A stretch of 64,000 nt of DNA from positions 930,001 through 994,000 of the forward strand of contig JACJYR010000002.1 in NCBI GenBank assembly GCA_020636005.1, written 5' to 3'. The notes under the pieces were generated by a model, which worked only from the letters and a program-made list of their open reading frames with translations, was not told where the DNA came from and did not search any database. The stretch comes from Lewinellaceae bacterium. GTDB lineage: Bacteria; Bacteroidota; Bacteroidia; Chitinophagales; Saprospiraceae. Below, one piece after another: positions 18,441-28,177 of this stretch. Positions within the stretch are counted from its first letter, which is position 1, and each line of letters starts with the position of its first letter. Both the position numbers and the translations under genes were made by a program.

Positions 18441-19910
18441 ATGAATGTAACAGACATACAATGCCCCCCTGCCAAAAATTACATCGCAGGAAGCTTCCAA
18501 GGAGCCAACGGCCGCTCAATGGAAGTCATTAACCCGGCGGATGGATCGGTCATTTCCACTGTCCCGCTTTCCGGCAAAGAAGTACTCGACGAAGCAGTCG
18601 AGGCTGCAACAAAAGCCTTCCCCGCCTGGTCGGCACTGACGCTGAAGGAGCGCACCCAGGTTTTTTACAAATTCCGCCAACTGCTCGAAGAAAACATGCA
18701 GGAGCTGTCCGATCTGGTTTCCCTGGAAAACGGCAAGACCTTCGGCGAAGCCCAGGCCGAGGTGCTCAAAGGCATAGAACTCTCCGAATTCGCCTGCTCG
18801 CTGCCCACTTTGGTCAACGATGAAATCCAGGAAGTGAGCAAGGGCGTGGAGTGCCGAACTTCGCACGTGCCAATTGGCGTGGTGGCGAGCATTGCGCCGT
18901 TCAACTTCCCGTTCATGGTGCCGCTTTGGACCATTCCCAACGCACTCGCCCTCGGCAACTGCATGATTTTGAAACCCTCCGAGCTGGTGCCGCTCAGCGC
19001 CCAGCGCATTGCGGAGCTATTGAAAGAAGCGGGCCTGCCCGACGGCGTTTTCAACATCGTCAACGGCGACCGGGACATCGTGGAGGCCATCTGCGACCAT
19101 CCGGGCATTGAGGCTGTTTCATTTGTCGGCTCCACCAAGGTGGCGAAGATTGTTTACAAACGGGCCACTGCCAACCTGAAACGCTGCCTCGCCCTCGGCG
19201 GCGCCAAAAACCATCTCATCGTGCTGGAAGACGCCAACCCGGAAATCTCCGCTGCCAACATTGCCGCCTCCATGTCGGGCTGCGCCGGGCAGCGCTGTAT
19301 GGCCGCTTCCGCTATGGTCGGGGTGGGCAAAATTGACCACATCGTGCAGCAGATTTGCGAAGAATCTAAAAAAATAGTGCCGGGCAAGAACCTCGGTTCG
19401 GTCATTTCAGCAGCAGCGAAAGAGCGCATCGAGCGCTACATCACCGAGGCCGAAGCCGCCGGCGCCCGTGTGCTCGTGGACGGCAGGAACACCACTGTAC
19501 CGGGCAAGGAAGGCGGTTATTACGTCGGCCCCACCGTCATCGACAACGTGACGCCGGACATGGCCATCGCCAAGGAGGAGGTCTTCGGTCCCGTGCTCGC
19601 CATCATGCGCACCGACGACGTGGACGAAGCCATCCGCATCGAAAACAGCTCGAATTACGGCAACGCCTCCTCCGTTTTCACCGAAAGCGGCGGCATGGCC
19701 AACTATGTGATGGAGCGGGTGAGCGCAGGCATGGTCGGCGTGAACATCGGCGTGCCGGTGCCCCGTGAGCCGTTCAGCTTCGGCGGCTGGAACGAGAGCC
19801 GTTTCGGCGTGGGCGACATCACCGGCAAAAGCTCCATCGCCTTCTGGACGAAGCTGAAAAAGCGGACGACGAAGTGGGAGGCGAAGGCTTGGAAGGATTG
19901 GGCGAGTTGA
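18441..19910 (+). CDS. mmsA: Methylmalonate-semialdehyde dehydrogenase (CoA-acylating)
   Basis: 489 residues from the ATG at 18441. An upstream in-frame start at 18300 would add 47 residues foreign to the family. The aldehyde-dehydrogenase fold has PFNFPFMVPLWTIPNALALGNC (cofactor-binding region) and the catalytic Cys region SGCAGQRCMAAS, typical of the CoA-dependent MmsA group. It also has the conserved KEEVFGPVL and the family C-terminus PFSFGGWNESRFGVGDITGK. It converts malonate or methylmalonate semialdehyde to acetyl- or propionyl-CoA in beta-alanine, pyrimidine and valine breakdown. The next genes are a YhcG nuclease (24 bases on) and a class III aminotransferase that could supply the semialdehyde, so an operon is likely. 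Confidence 0.93.
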   Translation: MNVTDIQCPPAKNYIAGSFQGANGRSMEVINPADGSVISTVPLSGKEVLDEAVEAATKAFPAWSALTLKERTQVFYKFRQLLEENMQELSDLVSLENGKTFGEAQAEVLKGIELSEFACSLPTLVNDEIQEVSKGVECRTSHVPIGVVASIAPFNFPFMVPLWTIPNALALGNCMILKPSELVPLSAQRIAELLKEAGLPDGVFNIVNGDRDIVEAICDHPGIEAVSFVGSTKVAKIVYKRATANLKRCLALGGAKNHLIVLEDANPEISAANIAASMSGCAGQRCMAASAMVGVGKIDHIVQQICEESKKIVPGKNLGSVISAAAKERIERYITEAEAAGARVLVDGRNTTVPGKEGGYYVGPTVIDNVTPDMAIAKEEVFGPVLAIMRTDDVDEAIRIENSSNYGNASSVFTESGGMANYVMERVSAGMVGVNIGVPVPREPFSFGGWNESRFGVGDITGKSSIAFWTKLKKRTTKWEAKAWKDWAS

Positions 19911-19934
19911 AAATCAACCTTTTAACCAAATACT

Positions 19935-20939
19935 ATGATTGAACTGCATTTTGAACACATCAGCCGCCTCATAGAGGAAGCACGGCAAAAGGCTTATCAG
20001 TTCGTTAACAAGGAACTCATCGAACTTTACTGGAAAGTCGGGGAGTACATCAGTTTTAAAGTGGACCAGGAAGGCTGGGGACAATCCACTGTGCAGCAAT
20101 TGCCAGATTTCATAAAAGCCAGATACCCCGAACTCAAAGGGTTTACCCGGCGAGGACTCTACCGGATGAAGCAGTTTTATGAAACATACAAGAATGTTGA
20201 AATTGTGTCATCACTGATGACACAAATTAGCTGGACGCACCACATCAACATTTTGGCTTCTACCCAGTCTATCGAAGAAAAGGAATTTTACATTCGCCTT
20301 GCCATCAAAGACCAGTTGAGTGTCAGGGAGTTGCGCAGGCAAATGGACACTGCCTACTTCGAGCGGGCGATGCTGGCCGACAAAAAACTGCCGCTGTCGC
20401 TGAAAGGTTTGCCACGGGAAGTTTTCGGGCATTTCAAGGATACTTATGTTTTCGAGTTTTTGAACTTGCCCGACGGGCACTCGGAACTGGACTTGAAAAA
20501 AGCCTTGTTGAGCAACCTCAAAAAGTTCATTCTTGAATTTGGCAAGGATTTCACGCTCGTCGGGGAGGAATACCGCTTGCAGGTAGGTATGAAAGACTAC
20601 TCGGTGGATTTGCTTTTCTTCCACCGGGAGTTGCAGTGCCTCGTGCCTGTTGAGCTGAAAATCGAAGAGTTTCAGCCGGAGTTTCTAGGCAAATTGAATT
20701 TTTACCTCGAAGCCCTCGACAGGGATGTGAAGAAGCAGCATGAAAAGCCAAGTATCGGCGTGTTGCTCTGTAAAGGCAAAGACGAGGAAGTCGTGGAGTA
20801 TGCTCTCAACAGGAATCTTTCACCTGCTATGATTGCCGATTACCAGACGAAACTGATTGACAAGGAAATTTTGAGAAAGAAGCTGCACGAACTGTTCGAA
20901 ATGGAGGAAGAAAAGGCGAGGATAGTGCAGGAATATTAA
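19935..20939 (+). CDS. YhcG-type PD-(D/E)XK nuclease (DUF1016)
   Basis: 334 residues. The N-terminal DUF1016 winged-helix region (HISRLIEEARQKAYQFVNKELIELYWKVGEYI ... GFTRRGLYRMKQFYETY) is followed by a C-terminal nuclease domain. The catalytic pattern there is D in DYSVDLLFFHRELQC and ELK in LVPVELKIEEF. Relatives occur near restriction and other defence genes and are thought to act on DNA or RNA, but the cellular role is unproved. It sits 24 bases after mmsA and 13 bases before the aminotransferase gene, on the same strand. It is therefore embedded in a catabolic operon to which it has no obvious link, probably a mobile insertion. Confidence 0.88.
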   Translation: MIELHFEHISRLIEEARQKAYQFVNKELIELYWKVGEYISFKVDQEGWGQSTVQQLPDFIKARYPELKGFTRRGLYRMKQFYETYKNVEIVSSLMTQISWTHHINILASTQSIEEKEFYIRLAIKDQLSVRELRRQMDTAYFERAMLADKKLPLSLKGLPREVFGHFKDTYVFEFLNLPDGHSELDLKKALLSNLKKFILEFGKDFTLVGEEYRLQVGMKDYSVDLLFFHRELQCLVPVELKIEEFQPEFLGKLNFYLEALDRDVKKQHEKPSIGVLLCKGKDEEVVEYALNRNLSPAMIADYQTKLIDKEILRKKLHELFEMEEEKARIVQEY

Positions 20940-20952
20940 AATCAATATCATC

Positions 20953-22275
20953 ATGAATACCGAATCCACCACACAATCCAAAACCACCGAAATCCTCGAA
21001 AAACAAAAGAAATACCTCTGGCCCAACCACCTCCTCTACTACACCGAACCGCTGCCGCTGGAGCGGGGCGACGGCCTGTACGTCTGGGACGTGGAAGGCA
21101 AGAGGTACCTCGATTTCTTCGGCGGCATCCTCACCACCAGCGTCGGGCACAACCGCCCGGAGGTGGTGCAGGCCGTGCAGCAGCAGACCGAAAAACTCAT
21201 CCATTCCTCCACCCTGTACCCCAACGAGGCGCACGTGAACCTGGCGGAGAAAATGGCAGAACTCGCCCCCGGCAAGCTCCAGGTTTCCTACTTCACCGCC
21301 ACCGGCTCCGATGCCGACGAGACGGCGGTTTTTTTGGCAAAAACGCATACAGGCTACCAGGAAATCATCGCCCTGCGGCATGGGTACAGCGGCCGCTCCG
21401 CCATGGGCATGAGCCTGACGGGGCAGCACACCTGGCGCATCGGCGGTACGCACGTGCTCGGCATCAAGCACGCCCTAAACCCCTACTGCTACCGTTGCCC
21501 GCTGAAAATGACCTACCCTGGCTGCGGCGTAGCCTGTGCACAGGATATTGAAGACACCATCAAAACGACCACTTCCGGCCGCATCGCCGCCTTCATTGCG
21601 GAGCCGATACAGGGCGTGGGCGGCTTCATTACCCCGCCGAAAGAGTATTTTAAAATAGCCAAAGAAATCGTCAAAAACTACGGCGGCCTGTTCATCGCCG
21701 ACGAGGTGCAGACCGGCTTCGGCCGCACGGGCGACAAGTGGTTCGGCATCGAACACTGGGAGGTGGAGCCCGACATCATGACCATGGCCAAGAGCATCGC
21801 CAACGGCTTCCCGCTCGCCAATACCATCACCACGCCGGAAATCGCCGAATGTACCCGCACCGCCGGGCTGACCATCAGCACCTTCGGCGGCAACCCGGTC
21901 TCCTGCGCTGCTTCCCTGGCCGCCATCGGCGTTTTGGAAAAAGAGGCCAGCCCACAGCATGTTGCCCATCTTGGAAAGATGTTCCGTTCTGGCCTGGATC
22001 GCTTGCAGGAAAAGTACGCCGTCATCGGCGACGTGCGGGGCATGGGGCTGATGCAAGGCTTGGAACTGGTGAAGGACAGGCAAACAAAAGAGCCATCACC
22101 GGAGGCTACAAAGCAGCTTTTTGAAGCTACCAGGGAACTCGGCTTGCTGATTGGCAAAGGCGGTTTGTACGGCAACGTCATCCGGATTTCACCGCCCATG
22201 ACGGCGACGGAGGAGGATGTGGCGGTAGCGCTGGATTTGCTGGATAAAGGTTTTGGCAAAATTTCAAGAACCTGA
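20953..22275 (+). CDS. Class III PLP-dependent aminotransferase (AGXT2/beta-alanine type)
   Basis: 440 residues. It has the fold-type I class III signature, with IADEVQTGFGRTG and the PLP lysine in MTMAKSIANGFPL (about residue 279). There is also a four-Cys insertion (CYRCPLKMTYPGCGVAC) found in the alanine-glyoxylate/beta-aminoisobutyrate and hydantoin-cluster aminotransferases. With mmsA upstream and an NCS1 permease downstream, the best guess is beta-alanine or 3-aminoisobutyrate to pyruvate transamination, giving the semialdehyde used by MmsA (context inference). A 4-aminobutyrate or ornithine-type substrate cannot be excluded. Confidence 0.85.
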   Translation: MNTESTTQSKTTEILEKQKKYLWPNHLLYYTEPLPLERGDGLYVWDVEGKRYLDFFGGILTTSVGHNRPEVVQAVQQQTEKLIHSSTLYPNEAHVNLAEKMAELAPGKLQVSYFTATGSDADETAVFLAKTHTGYQEIIALRHGYSGRSAMGMSLTGQHTWRIGGTHVLGIKHALNPYCYRCPLKMTYPGCGVACAQDIEDTIKTTTSGRIAAFIAEPIQGVGGFITPPKEYFKIAKEIVKNYGGLFIADEVQTGFGRTGDKWFGIEHWEVEPDIMTMAKSIANGFPLANTITTPEIAECTRTAGLTISTFGGNPVSCAASLAAIGVLEKEASPQHVAHLGKMFRSGLDRLQEKYAVIGDVRGMGLMQGLELVKDRQTKEPSPEATKQLFEATRELGLLIGKGGLYGNVIRISPPMTATEEDVAVALDLLDKGFGKISRT

Positions 22276-22357
22276 TTTTAGGGAAAATCTGGATTGATAA
22301 CCAAATACGTTCAGCTTATTTTGGCAGATATAACCTTTTGGCCATAAACAGCTTTGC

Positions 22358-24073
22358 ATGAAAAAGACGCTACTCCTTTTGACCATGTTTCTGCCATGCC
22401 TGCTATTGGCACAACCCGATCCGCTTCCTGACACCGCATTCACCAACGGCAACGGCATCCGGGCGCTCATCAACGCCAATGGCGCACTTTTCCACGATTT
22501 TCAAAAAGGGCAATTCCTGACCGATGAAACGGGCCGCTCCCTCATCCGGGCGGCAGGCGTATGGATCGGGGGCCTGGACAAAGGCGGTGGCCTGAAAGTG
22601 TCTGCCCAGCTCTATAACGAGGATGGCAGGCAAGACTTTGTGCCAGGCATGGCCAACCTGAGCAAAGAGGAAAACCTGCATTGGAACAAAGTGTGGCGGG
22701 TGAGGGCGGAGGATGCCAAATACCACTGGTTGTACTATTTAGTCCACCAGGCAGTGAAAGATACCCTGCCTTCTATTTTCGGCTGGCCGGGTAAGGGCAA
22801 CAGGTTTTTTAAACAGTTCAATGGCTTTGATTTGCCGAACGATGATATGCCTCTCGCCCCCTTTAAGGACAGAAACCTTAACGGTATTTATGAACCAGAA
22901 AAAGGAGATTCTCCGATGTTTGCTTACGAAGACTGTAATTCCCCAGTTTTTCCAAATGAAATTCTCTGGTATACTTTCCATGACAATATAGAGCATACCG
23001 AATCAGCGGGTTCCATTCCTCTCATGATGACCGTACAAAACCAGGTTTCCACTTTTAAGTGTATAGATAATAAAGTGGCCTCCGAAGCTGTCGTGCTGCA
23101 CTATCGCTTAATAAATAACGCTTTGGAAGATATTGATTCGTGCTATTTTGGCATATTCACTGATTTTCAAATTGGCTGCCCCGATGATGATTATATCGGC
23201 AGCATTCCCGCAGCGAGCATTGTTTACGCCTATAATGCTGATGATTTCGATGAAGACTGTGGTGCTTTTAAAGGCTACGGAGAACACCCATCCGCTTTAG
23301 CACTTAAGCTGATTTGGGGGCCCTATAATGAATTTCATAAGGAGCTGCCACTTTCTACGCTGATGGTATTGCCGGAAAATCCACCCCATACTTCTGGACA
23401 AGGAATGCCAACACTGGATTATGAATTTTACCATTACCTATCGGGCCGTTGGAAAGATGGAACACGCATGACCACCGGAGGTGATGGCTATAACCCCCTC
23501 AGCACAGATTACACCACGATTGCCTATCCGGGACTGCCAACTGCGGACACCACAAATTGGACAGAACCTAATGCAGGTAACCTTCCCGGCAGGAGAAAAG
23601 TAATTGCCTCCTTTGGGCCTTTTTCGCTTCAGCCGGGAGCTATCAATCAATTGTTGTTGGCTTTCACTTATTTTCCCAATGAATCAAAGGATAATATTAA
23701 AATTGTGGACGAGATAAATTTTTATCTCCACCACACTTTTGATTTCATTTATTCCGGTTGCGACGAAGTAGTTTTTCCCGGCTGCGAAACCAACATCGAA
23801 ATTCCGCCGCTCACCTCACCCTTAACCATCGCTGGAAGATTTGAAATCCGCCCCAACCCAGCCAGCGACGAACTCCGACTCTTATTTCGGGATGAAAAAG
23901 CAGTATTATCCGTGGAGATCCATGACTTTCTGGGCAGGAAGGTTTTTGAAAACCACCAAGCCAGTGATGTACTGATCCTTGACGTAAGCAATTGGCCGGT
24001 AGGGGCTTATACCGCCATCGTCCGGCAGGGCAAGGAGCGTTCTGTGCAGCCTTTCATCGTGATGAGGCCGTAG
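22358..24073 (+). CDS. Secreted protein with T9SS C-terminal sorting domain
   Basis: 571 residues. A signal peptide (MKKTLLLLTMFLPCLLLAQ) precedes a long unique region without recognised catalytic motifs. That region includes GVWIGGLDKGG, DRNLNGIYEPEKGD and YTTIAYPGLP, as in many uncharacterised Saprospiria cargo proteins. The last 80 residues form a type A sorting domain (FEIRPNPASDELRL ... VLILDVSNWPVGAYTAIVRQGKERSVQPFIV), so export by T9SS and attachment to or release from the cell surface are expected. It starts 82 bases after the aminotransferase gene, but its function appears unrelated. Confidence 0.85.
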   Translation: MKKTLLLLTMFLPCLLLAQPDPLPDTAFTNGNGIRALINANGALFHDFQKGQFLTDETGRSLIRAAGVWIGGLDKGGGLKVSAQLYNEDGRQDFVPGMANLSKEENLHWNKVWRVRAEDAKYHWLYYLVHQAVKDTLPSIFGWPGKGNRFFKQFNGFDLPNDDMPLAPFKDRNLNGIYEPEKGDSPMFAYEDCNSPVFPNEILWYTFHDNIEHTESAGSIPLMMTVQNQVSTFKCIDNKVASEAVVLHYRLINNALEDIDSCYFGIFTDFQIGCPDDDYIGSIPAASIVYAYNADDFDEDCGAFKGYGEHPSALALKLIWGPYNEFHKELPLSTLMVLPENPPHTSGQGMPTLDYEFYHYLSGRWKDGTRMTTGGDGYNPLSTDYTTIAYPGLPTADTTNWTEPNAGNLPGRRKVIASFGPFSLQPGAINQLLLAFTYFPNESKDNIKIVDEINFYLHHTFDFIYSGCDEVVFPGCETNIEIPPLTSPLTIAGRFEIRPNPASDELRLLFRDEKAVLSVEIHDFLGRKVFENHQASDVLILDVSNWPVGAYTAIVRQGKERSVQPFIVMRP

Positions 24074-24139
24074 CAGGGTATTCAGGTAGGCCAATAAGCT
24101 GTGGCGCTGGGCAGTCATTCTCAAAAAAACTATATCCTT

Positions 24140-24616
24140 ATGAAAAATTTCCTTGCTATCTCCCTTCTTTGCATCGTTTTATCGGCTTGCTCAAAAAGCG
24201 AAGACAACGCAATTGAAACATTGAATGAAATAGGTAACACACTGAACGGCGACTACTCAGGCATTCTGATTCTTGACAGGCAAAATGCCATAAATGGCAA
24301 TGGTTTCGGATGGAAAGATACCTTCGAACTGCAATTTAGCATCAAACAGTCCGCCTTCAACGAGGGCGAGTGCATCGGGCAAGTAGTTACAAAATCCGAT
24401 ACGATTTCCTTCCAGAGCAATGAATGTAGCTGCTATTGTGATTGCGCCCCCTGGGTTGATTGCGGCGGCAACCTGCTGCTCGGCACCCGTTTTTTCTCTT
24501 TCGACGGGGACAGCCTGCTGATGTGGTCGGAGGCAAGCAGTACAGACACTACAAGCCTTCCCGGATTCCATCTTGACTATGAACAAAAGGCATCGTTCTT
24601 TTTAAAAAAGCAATGA
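24140..24616 (+). CDS. Small lipoprotein, unknown function
   Basis: 158 residues from the ATG at 24140, the first Met giving a lipoprotein signal (MKNFLAISLLCIVLSACSKSED, Cys17). The mature part is a probable beta-barrel or lipocalin-like domain with a Cys cluster, ECSCYCDCAPWVDCGG, in its middle. The cluster could bind metal or form disulfides (inference). I recognise no family. It follows the T9SS cargo gene by 66 bases. Confidence 0.65.
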   Translation: MKNFLAISLLCIVLSACSKSEDNAIETLNEIGNTLNGDYSGILILDRQNAINGNGFGWKDTFELQFSIKQSAFNEGECIGQVVTKSDTISFQSNECSCYCDCAPWVDCGGNLLLGTRFFSFDGDSLLMWSEASSTDTTSLPGFHLDYEQKASFFLKKQ

Positions 24617-24733
24617 AACCGAATGAGGCCGCCTTCTACTTCTTTTTTGATGTGATGAAATATTATCCTCTCTATCTTTACAAATCCTTGCCAAACAATG
24701 CGATAGCAATTAGTCTAAATCAAAGTTGCATCA

Positions 24734-25062
24734 ATGGCTGAAATAAAACTGCAAATAGAAGAAAAATACCTCCAGGCGTTTCTGGAATTTTTAAAACCCT
24801 GAATCATGTCTCCGTTCAGAAAGTCACCGGTGCAAGCCAGAAAGCAAACGGAGCTACACCATCAGATTCAATGCTTCGAAATCTTTCGCCGGAAGACCCC
24901 CTGCGCAAAGCAGCCCGCCCTATGAGAAAAGGGTTAACGGCAGACCAGCTTATAAAAGAACAAGGCTATACCGGTACCAACTGGATTCGTGTCGAACAAT
25001 TGGCCAAAGAAATGAATATTCAAGAACCTATCGAAGACTTGCTTGCTCAACTTTCTTGCTGA
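24734..25062 (+). pseudogene. Frameshifted antitoxin relic
   Basis: Reading from the ATG at 24734 gives MAEIKLQIEEKYLQAFLEFLK, then a stop. One extra A in the A4 run near 24800 would join it to an open frame that continues TLNHVSVQKVTG ... DQLIKEQGYTGTNWIRVEQLAKEMNIQEPIEDLLAQLSC. The joined product of about 110 residues looks like Bacteroidota antitoxins of PIN-domain toxins, and a truncated PIN gene follows directly. The gene therefore appears to be an inactivated antitoxin. Confidence 0.55.
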
Positions 25063-25069
25063 TGCCTTT

Positions 25070-25141
25070 ATGAACCACTACCATTTCGACAGCAACATAT
25101 TCCTCCTTTTACTCAGGCAAGACCCGCGCTGGAACCACATC
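25070..25141 (+). pseudogene. N-terminal stump of a PIN-domain toxin
   Basis: MNHYHFDSNIFLLLLRQDPRWNHIHK matches the first beta strand and helix of VapC-like PIN proteins, with the first catalytic Asp in FDSNIF. After about 25 residues the similarity stops. The frame then runs out of phase into a duplicated copy of the permease start (25185). The toxin is therefore truncated and presumably dead. It lies 8 bases after the frameshifted antitoxin. Confidence 0.55.
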
Positions 25142-25184
25142 CACAAAACACTCAAGGCACCATCAACGAAAACCCAACCCTCAC

Positions 25185-25241
25185 ATGAAATCCGACATCG
25201 TCGAACTCCACGAAGACGTCTCCGCCTCCCCGCTTAACTGA
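25185..25241 (+). pseudogene. Duplicated 5' end of the NCS1 permease gene
   Basis: The ATG and next 16 codons, ending at ASPL, repeat the start of the permease at 25561 with one mismatch in about 50 bases. A stop (LN then TGA) follows at once. The two copies flank the small gene at 25302-25535, like a duplication made when DNA was inserted or rearranged here. Confidence 0.8.
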
Positions 25242-25301
25242 GAAGATTTTAAAAGGCAGGCCATTATTTTCGTAAATTTGAACCATGCAAAACTCTACGC
25301 C

Positions 25302-25535
25302 ATGCAAACTCCTGTTTCACTGCAACCCTACCGTCTCGACCGCACCGCCTTCTGGGCAGGCAAAATCGAGGAACAATCCGAACGGGATGCCGCTTTTTGG
25401 CAGGAAAAATCAGTGGATGAAAGACTGGCCGCAGCTCATTACCTGAATAGCGTAGTTTACGGTTTCGACCCATTGAACCCTCCCCGGATGGATAAGACTA
25501 AATTCAAGATGGGAAAACTTGAAGATTATCAATGA
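25302..25535 (+). CDS. Small conserved protein, antitoxin-like
   Basis: 77 residues from the ATG at 25302 (a TTG at 25278 is possible). The pattern LDRTAFWAGKIEEQSERDAAFWQEKSVDERLAAAHYLNSVVYGFDP ... MDKTKFKMGKLEDY resembles short Bacteroidota proteins that usually precede nucleotidyltransferase or HEPN-type partners. No partner is present here. It lies between the two copies of the permease 5' end and stops 25 bases before the real permease start. Function unknown; an orphan mobile gene is my best guess. Confidence 0.6.
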   Translation: MQTPVSLQPYRLDRTAFWAGKIEEQSERDAAFWQEKSVDERLAAAHYLNSVVYGFDPLNPPRMDKTKFKMGKLEDYQ

Positions 25536-25560
25536 AAAACAACTACTACCAGCTTTAAAC

Positions 25561-27018
<1,458 letters not shown>

Positions 27019-27019
27019 C

Positions 27020-27397
27020 ATGATAGCAGGCATCGGAATAGACCTCATCGAAGTGGAGCGGGTGGCCGGAAAGATAGCCAAACCAGGCTTCAAGGAGTTG
27101 GCCTTCACGCCCGCCGAGATAGCCTATTGTGAAAAAACGCCCAACGCCGCCGAGGGCTTTGCTGCCCGCTTTGCTGCCAAGGAGGCTTTTTTCAAAGCCA
27201 TCGGCACCGGCTGGATGGGCCACTTCAACCTGCGGGACGTGGAAATACGGAACAACGCCGCCGGTTCGCCCGAAATCCACCTGCACGGAAAGGTGAAAGA
27301 CTGGGCCGCAGAGCACCGCCTCGCCCGCATCCTCGTGTCGCTGACACACCTGAAAACGGTGGCCGGGGCCGTCGTAGTGGTGGAAAAAGAGCCTTAG
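27020..27397 (+). CDS. acpS: Holo-[acyl-carrier-protein] synthase
   Basis: 125 residues, the normal length. It transfers 4'-phosphopantetheine from CoA to the ACP serine. GIDLIEVERV carries the first Mg ligand (Asp8), and RFAAKEAFFKAIGTG carries the second (Glu). It starts one base after the permease stop, so translation is probably coupled. Its end overlaps the convergent gene by four bases. Confidence 0.93.
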   Translation: MIAGIGIDLIEVERVAGKIAKPGFKELAFTPAEIAYCEKTPNAAEGFAARFAAKEAFFKAIGTGWMGHFNLRDVEIRNNAAGSPEIHLHGKVKDWAAEHRLARILVSLTHLKTVAGAVVVVEKEP

Positions 27398-27768
27398 ACC
27401 AGGCCTTCTTTCACGTACAACGCCACGCCTTGTTCGACCATCCCCCTTATTTCCTCTTCCAGGGCCGACGAAAGCCGTTTGATGTGGAAACAGCTTTTCC
27501 CTTTCAGGCACTTGCGCAGTTCTTCCGACAGGCCGCTGAAAGCCGCTTCATGGGTATAGATTGGAAAGAAATAAAGCCGTACATCTTTGGGCTTGGGCAT
27601 GACAGTGGCAAAGTAGTAGCCGTCCACTTTTTGCTTGCCTTGCATGGCGGGTTTGGTGCCGGCCAGTTCGAAGGCAGTCGCACTGTCCACCCTTACCCGG
27701 AGGGGCGGCACGTGGACGGAGAGCAGGTTTTTCAAGGTGGTTTGAATATCGGTAAGGTCTGTTTTCAT
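27394..27768 (-). CDS. DUF1801-like small cytosolic protein
   Basis: 124 residues without signal or membrane segment. The mid-part (TKPAMQGKQKVDGYYFATVMPKPKDVRLYFFPIYTH ... LRKCLKGKSCFHIKRL) resembles DUF1801/YdhG-type domains of unknown function, which have a conserved K-G-xx-C/S-F motif. It is convergent with acpS, overlapping by four bases. The assignment is moderate. Confidence 0.65.
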   Translation of the reverse strand: MKTDLTDIQTTLKNLLSVHVPPLRVRVDSATAFELAGTKPAMQGKQKVDGYYFATVMPKPKDVRLYFFPIYTHEAAFSGLSEELRKCLKGKSCFHIKRLSSALEEEIRGMVEQGVALYVKEGLV

Positions 27769-27919
27769 GTTCCATCGGGTTTGTAAGCAAAATGGATTGA
27801 AAAAAATCCCAGGTTGGGTGAGACAAAACTAACAGGTCATTCCAAATTATTTCCCGCTCCCACCCGATTTTAAGAGTCCGTGCCCAATTCCTGCTACTTG
27901 ATTACCTTTGTGGCCTATC

Positions 27920-28064
27920 TCATTTGGGGTGCCTTTTTTTGGGGAGGAGAAGAATGAGCGGGACGTGAGCCCTTCTCTCATTCCTCTCACTGCTCTCATT
28001 TTCTCAAAAAGGCTGAGATCATACCCATCGAACCTGTCCGGGTCATGCCGGGAAGGGAAATGAG
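27920..28064 (+). ncRNA. TPP riboswitch (THI element)
   Basis: The conserved parts are in order. The 5' strand is CTCATTTGGGGTGCC (27920-27934), then CTGAGA, ACCC and GAACCTGTCCGGGTCATGCC, and GGGAAGGGAAATGAG closes the element. CTCATTT (27920-27926) pairs with AAATGAG (28058-28064) as P1. The segment between GGGGTGCC and GGCTGAGA is long (about 70 bases) and could form an extended P3. It lies about 115 bases upstream of a TonB-dependent receptor gene and should repress it when thiamine pyrophosphate is plentiful. Confidence 0.92.
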
Positions 28065-28177
28065 TGCTCGCCAATTCAAGTCAGCAGCACTTCATCACAG
28101 ATTGGTAACCCATCGTGTCGTAACGCCGGGCCAGCGCCGGGCGGCACTTGTTTTTTTTACTCAAAATCAGCAGCACG

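Noticed and set aside
28118..28165. Possible intrinsic terminator after the TPP element
   Set aside because: GCCGGGCCAGCGCCGGGC before the T8 run is a direct, not an inverted, repeat, so no good stem forms.
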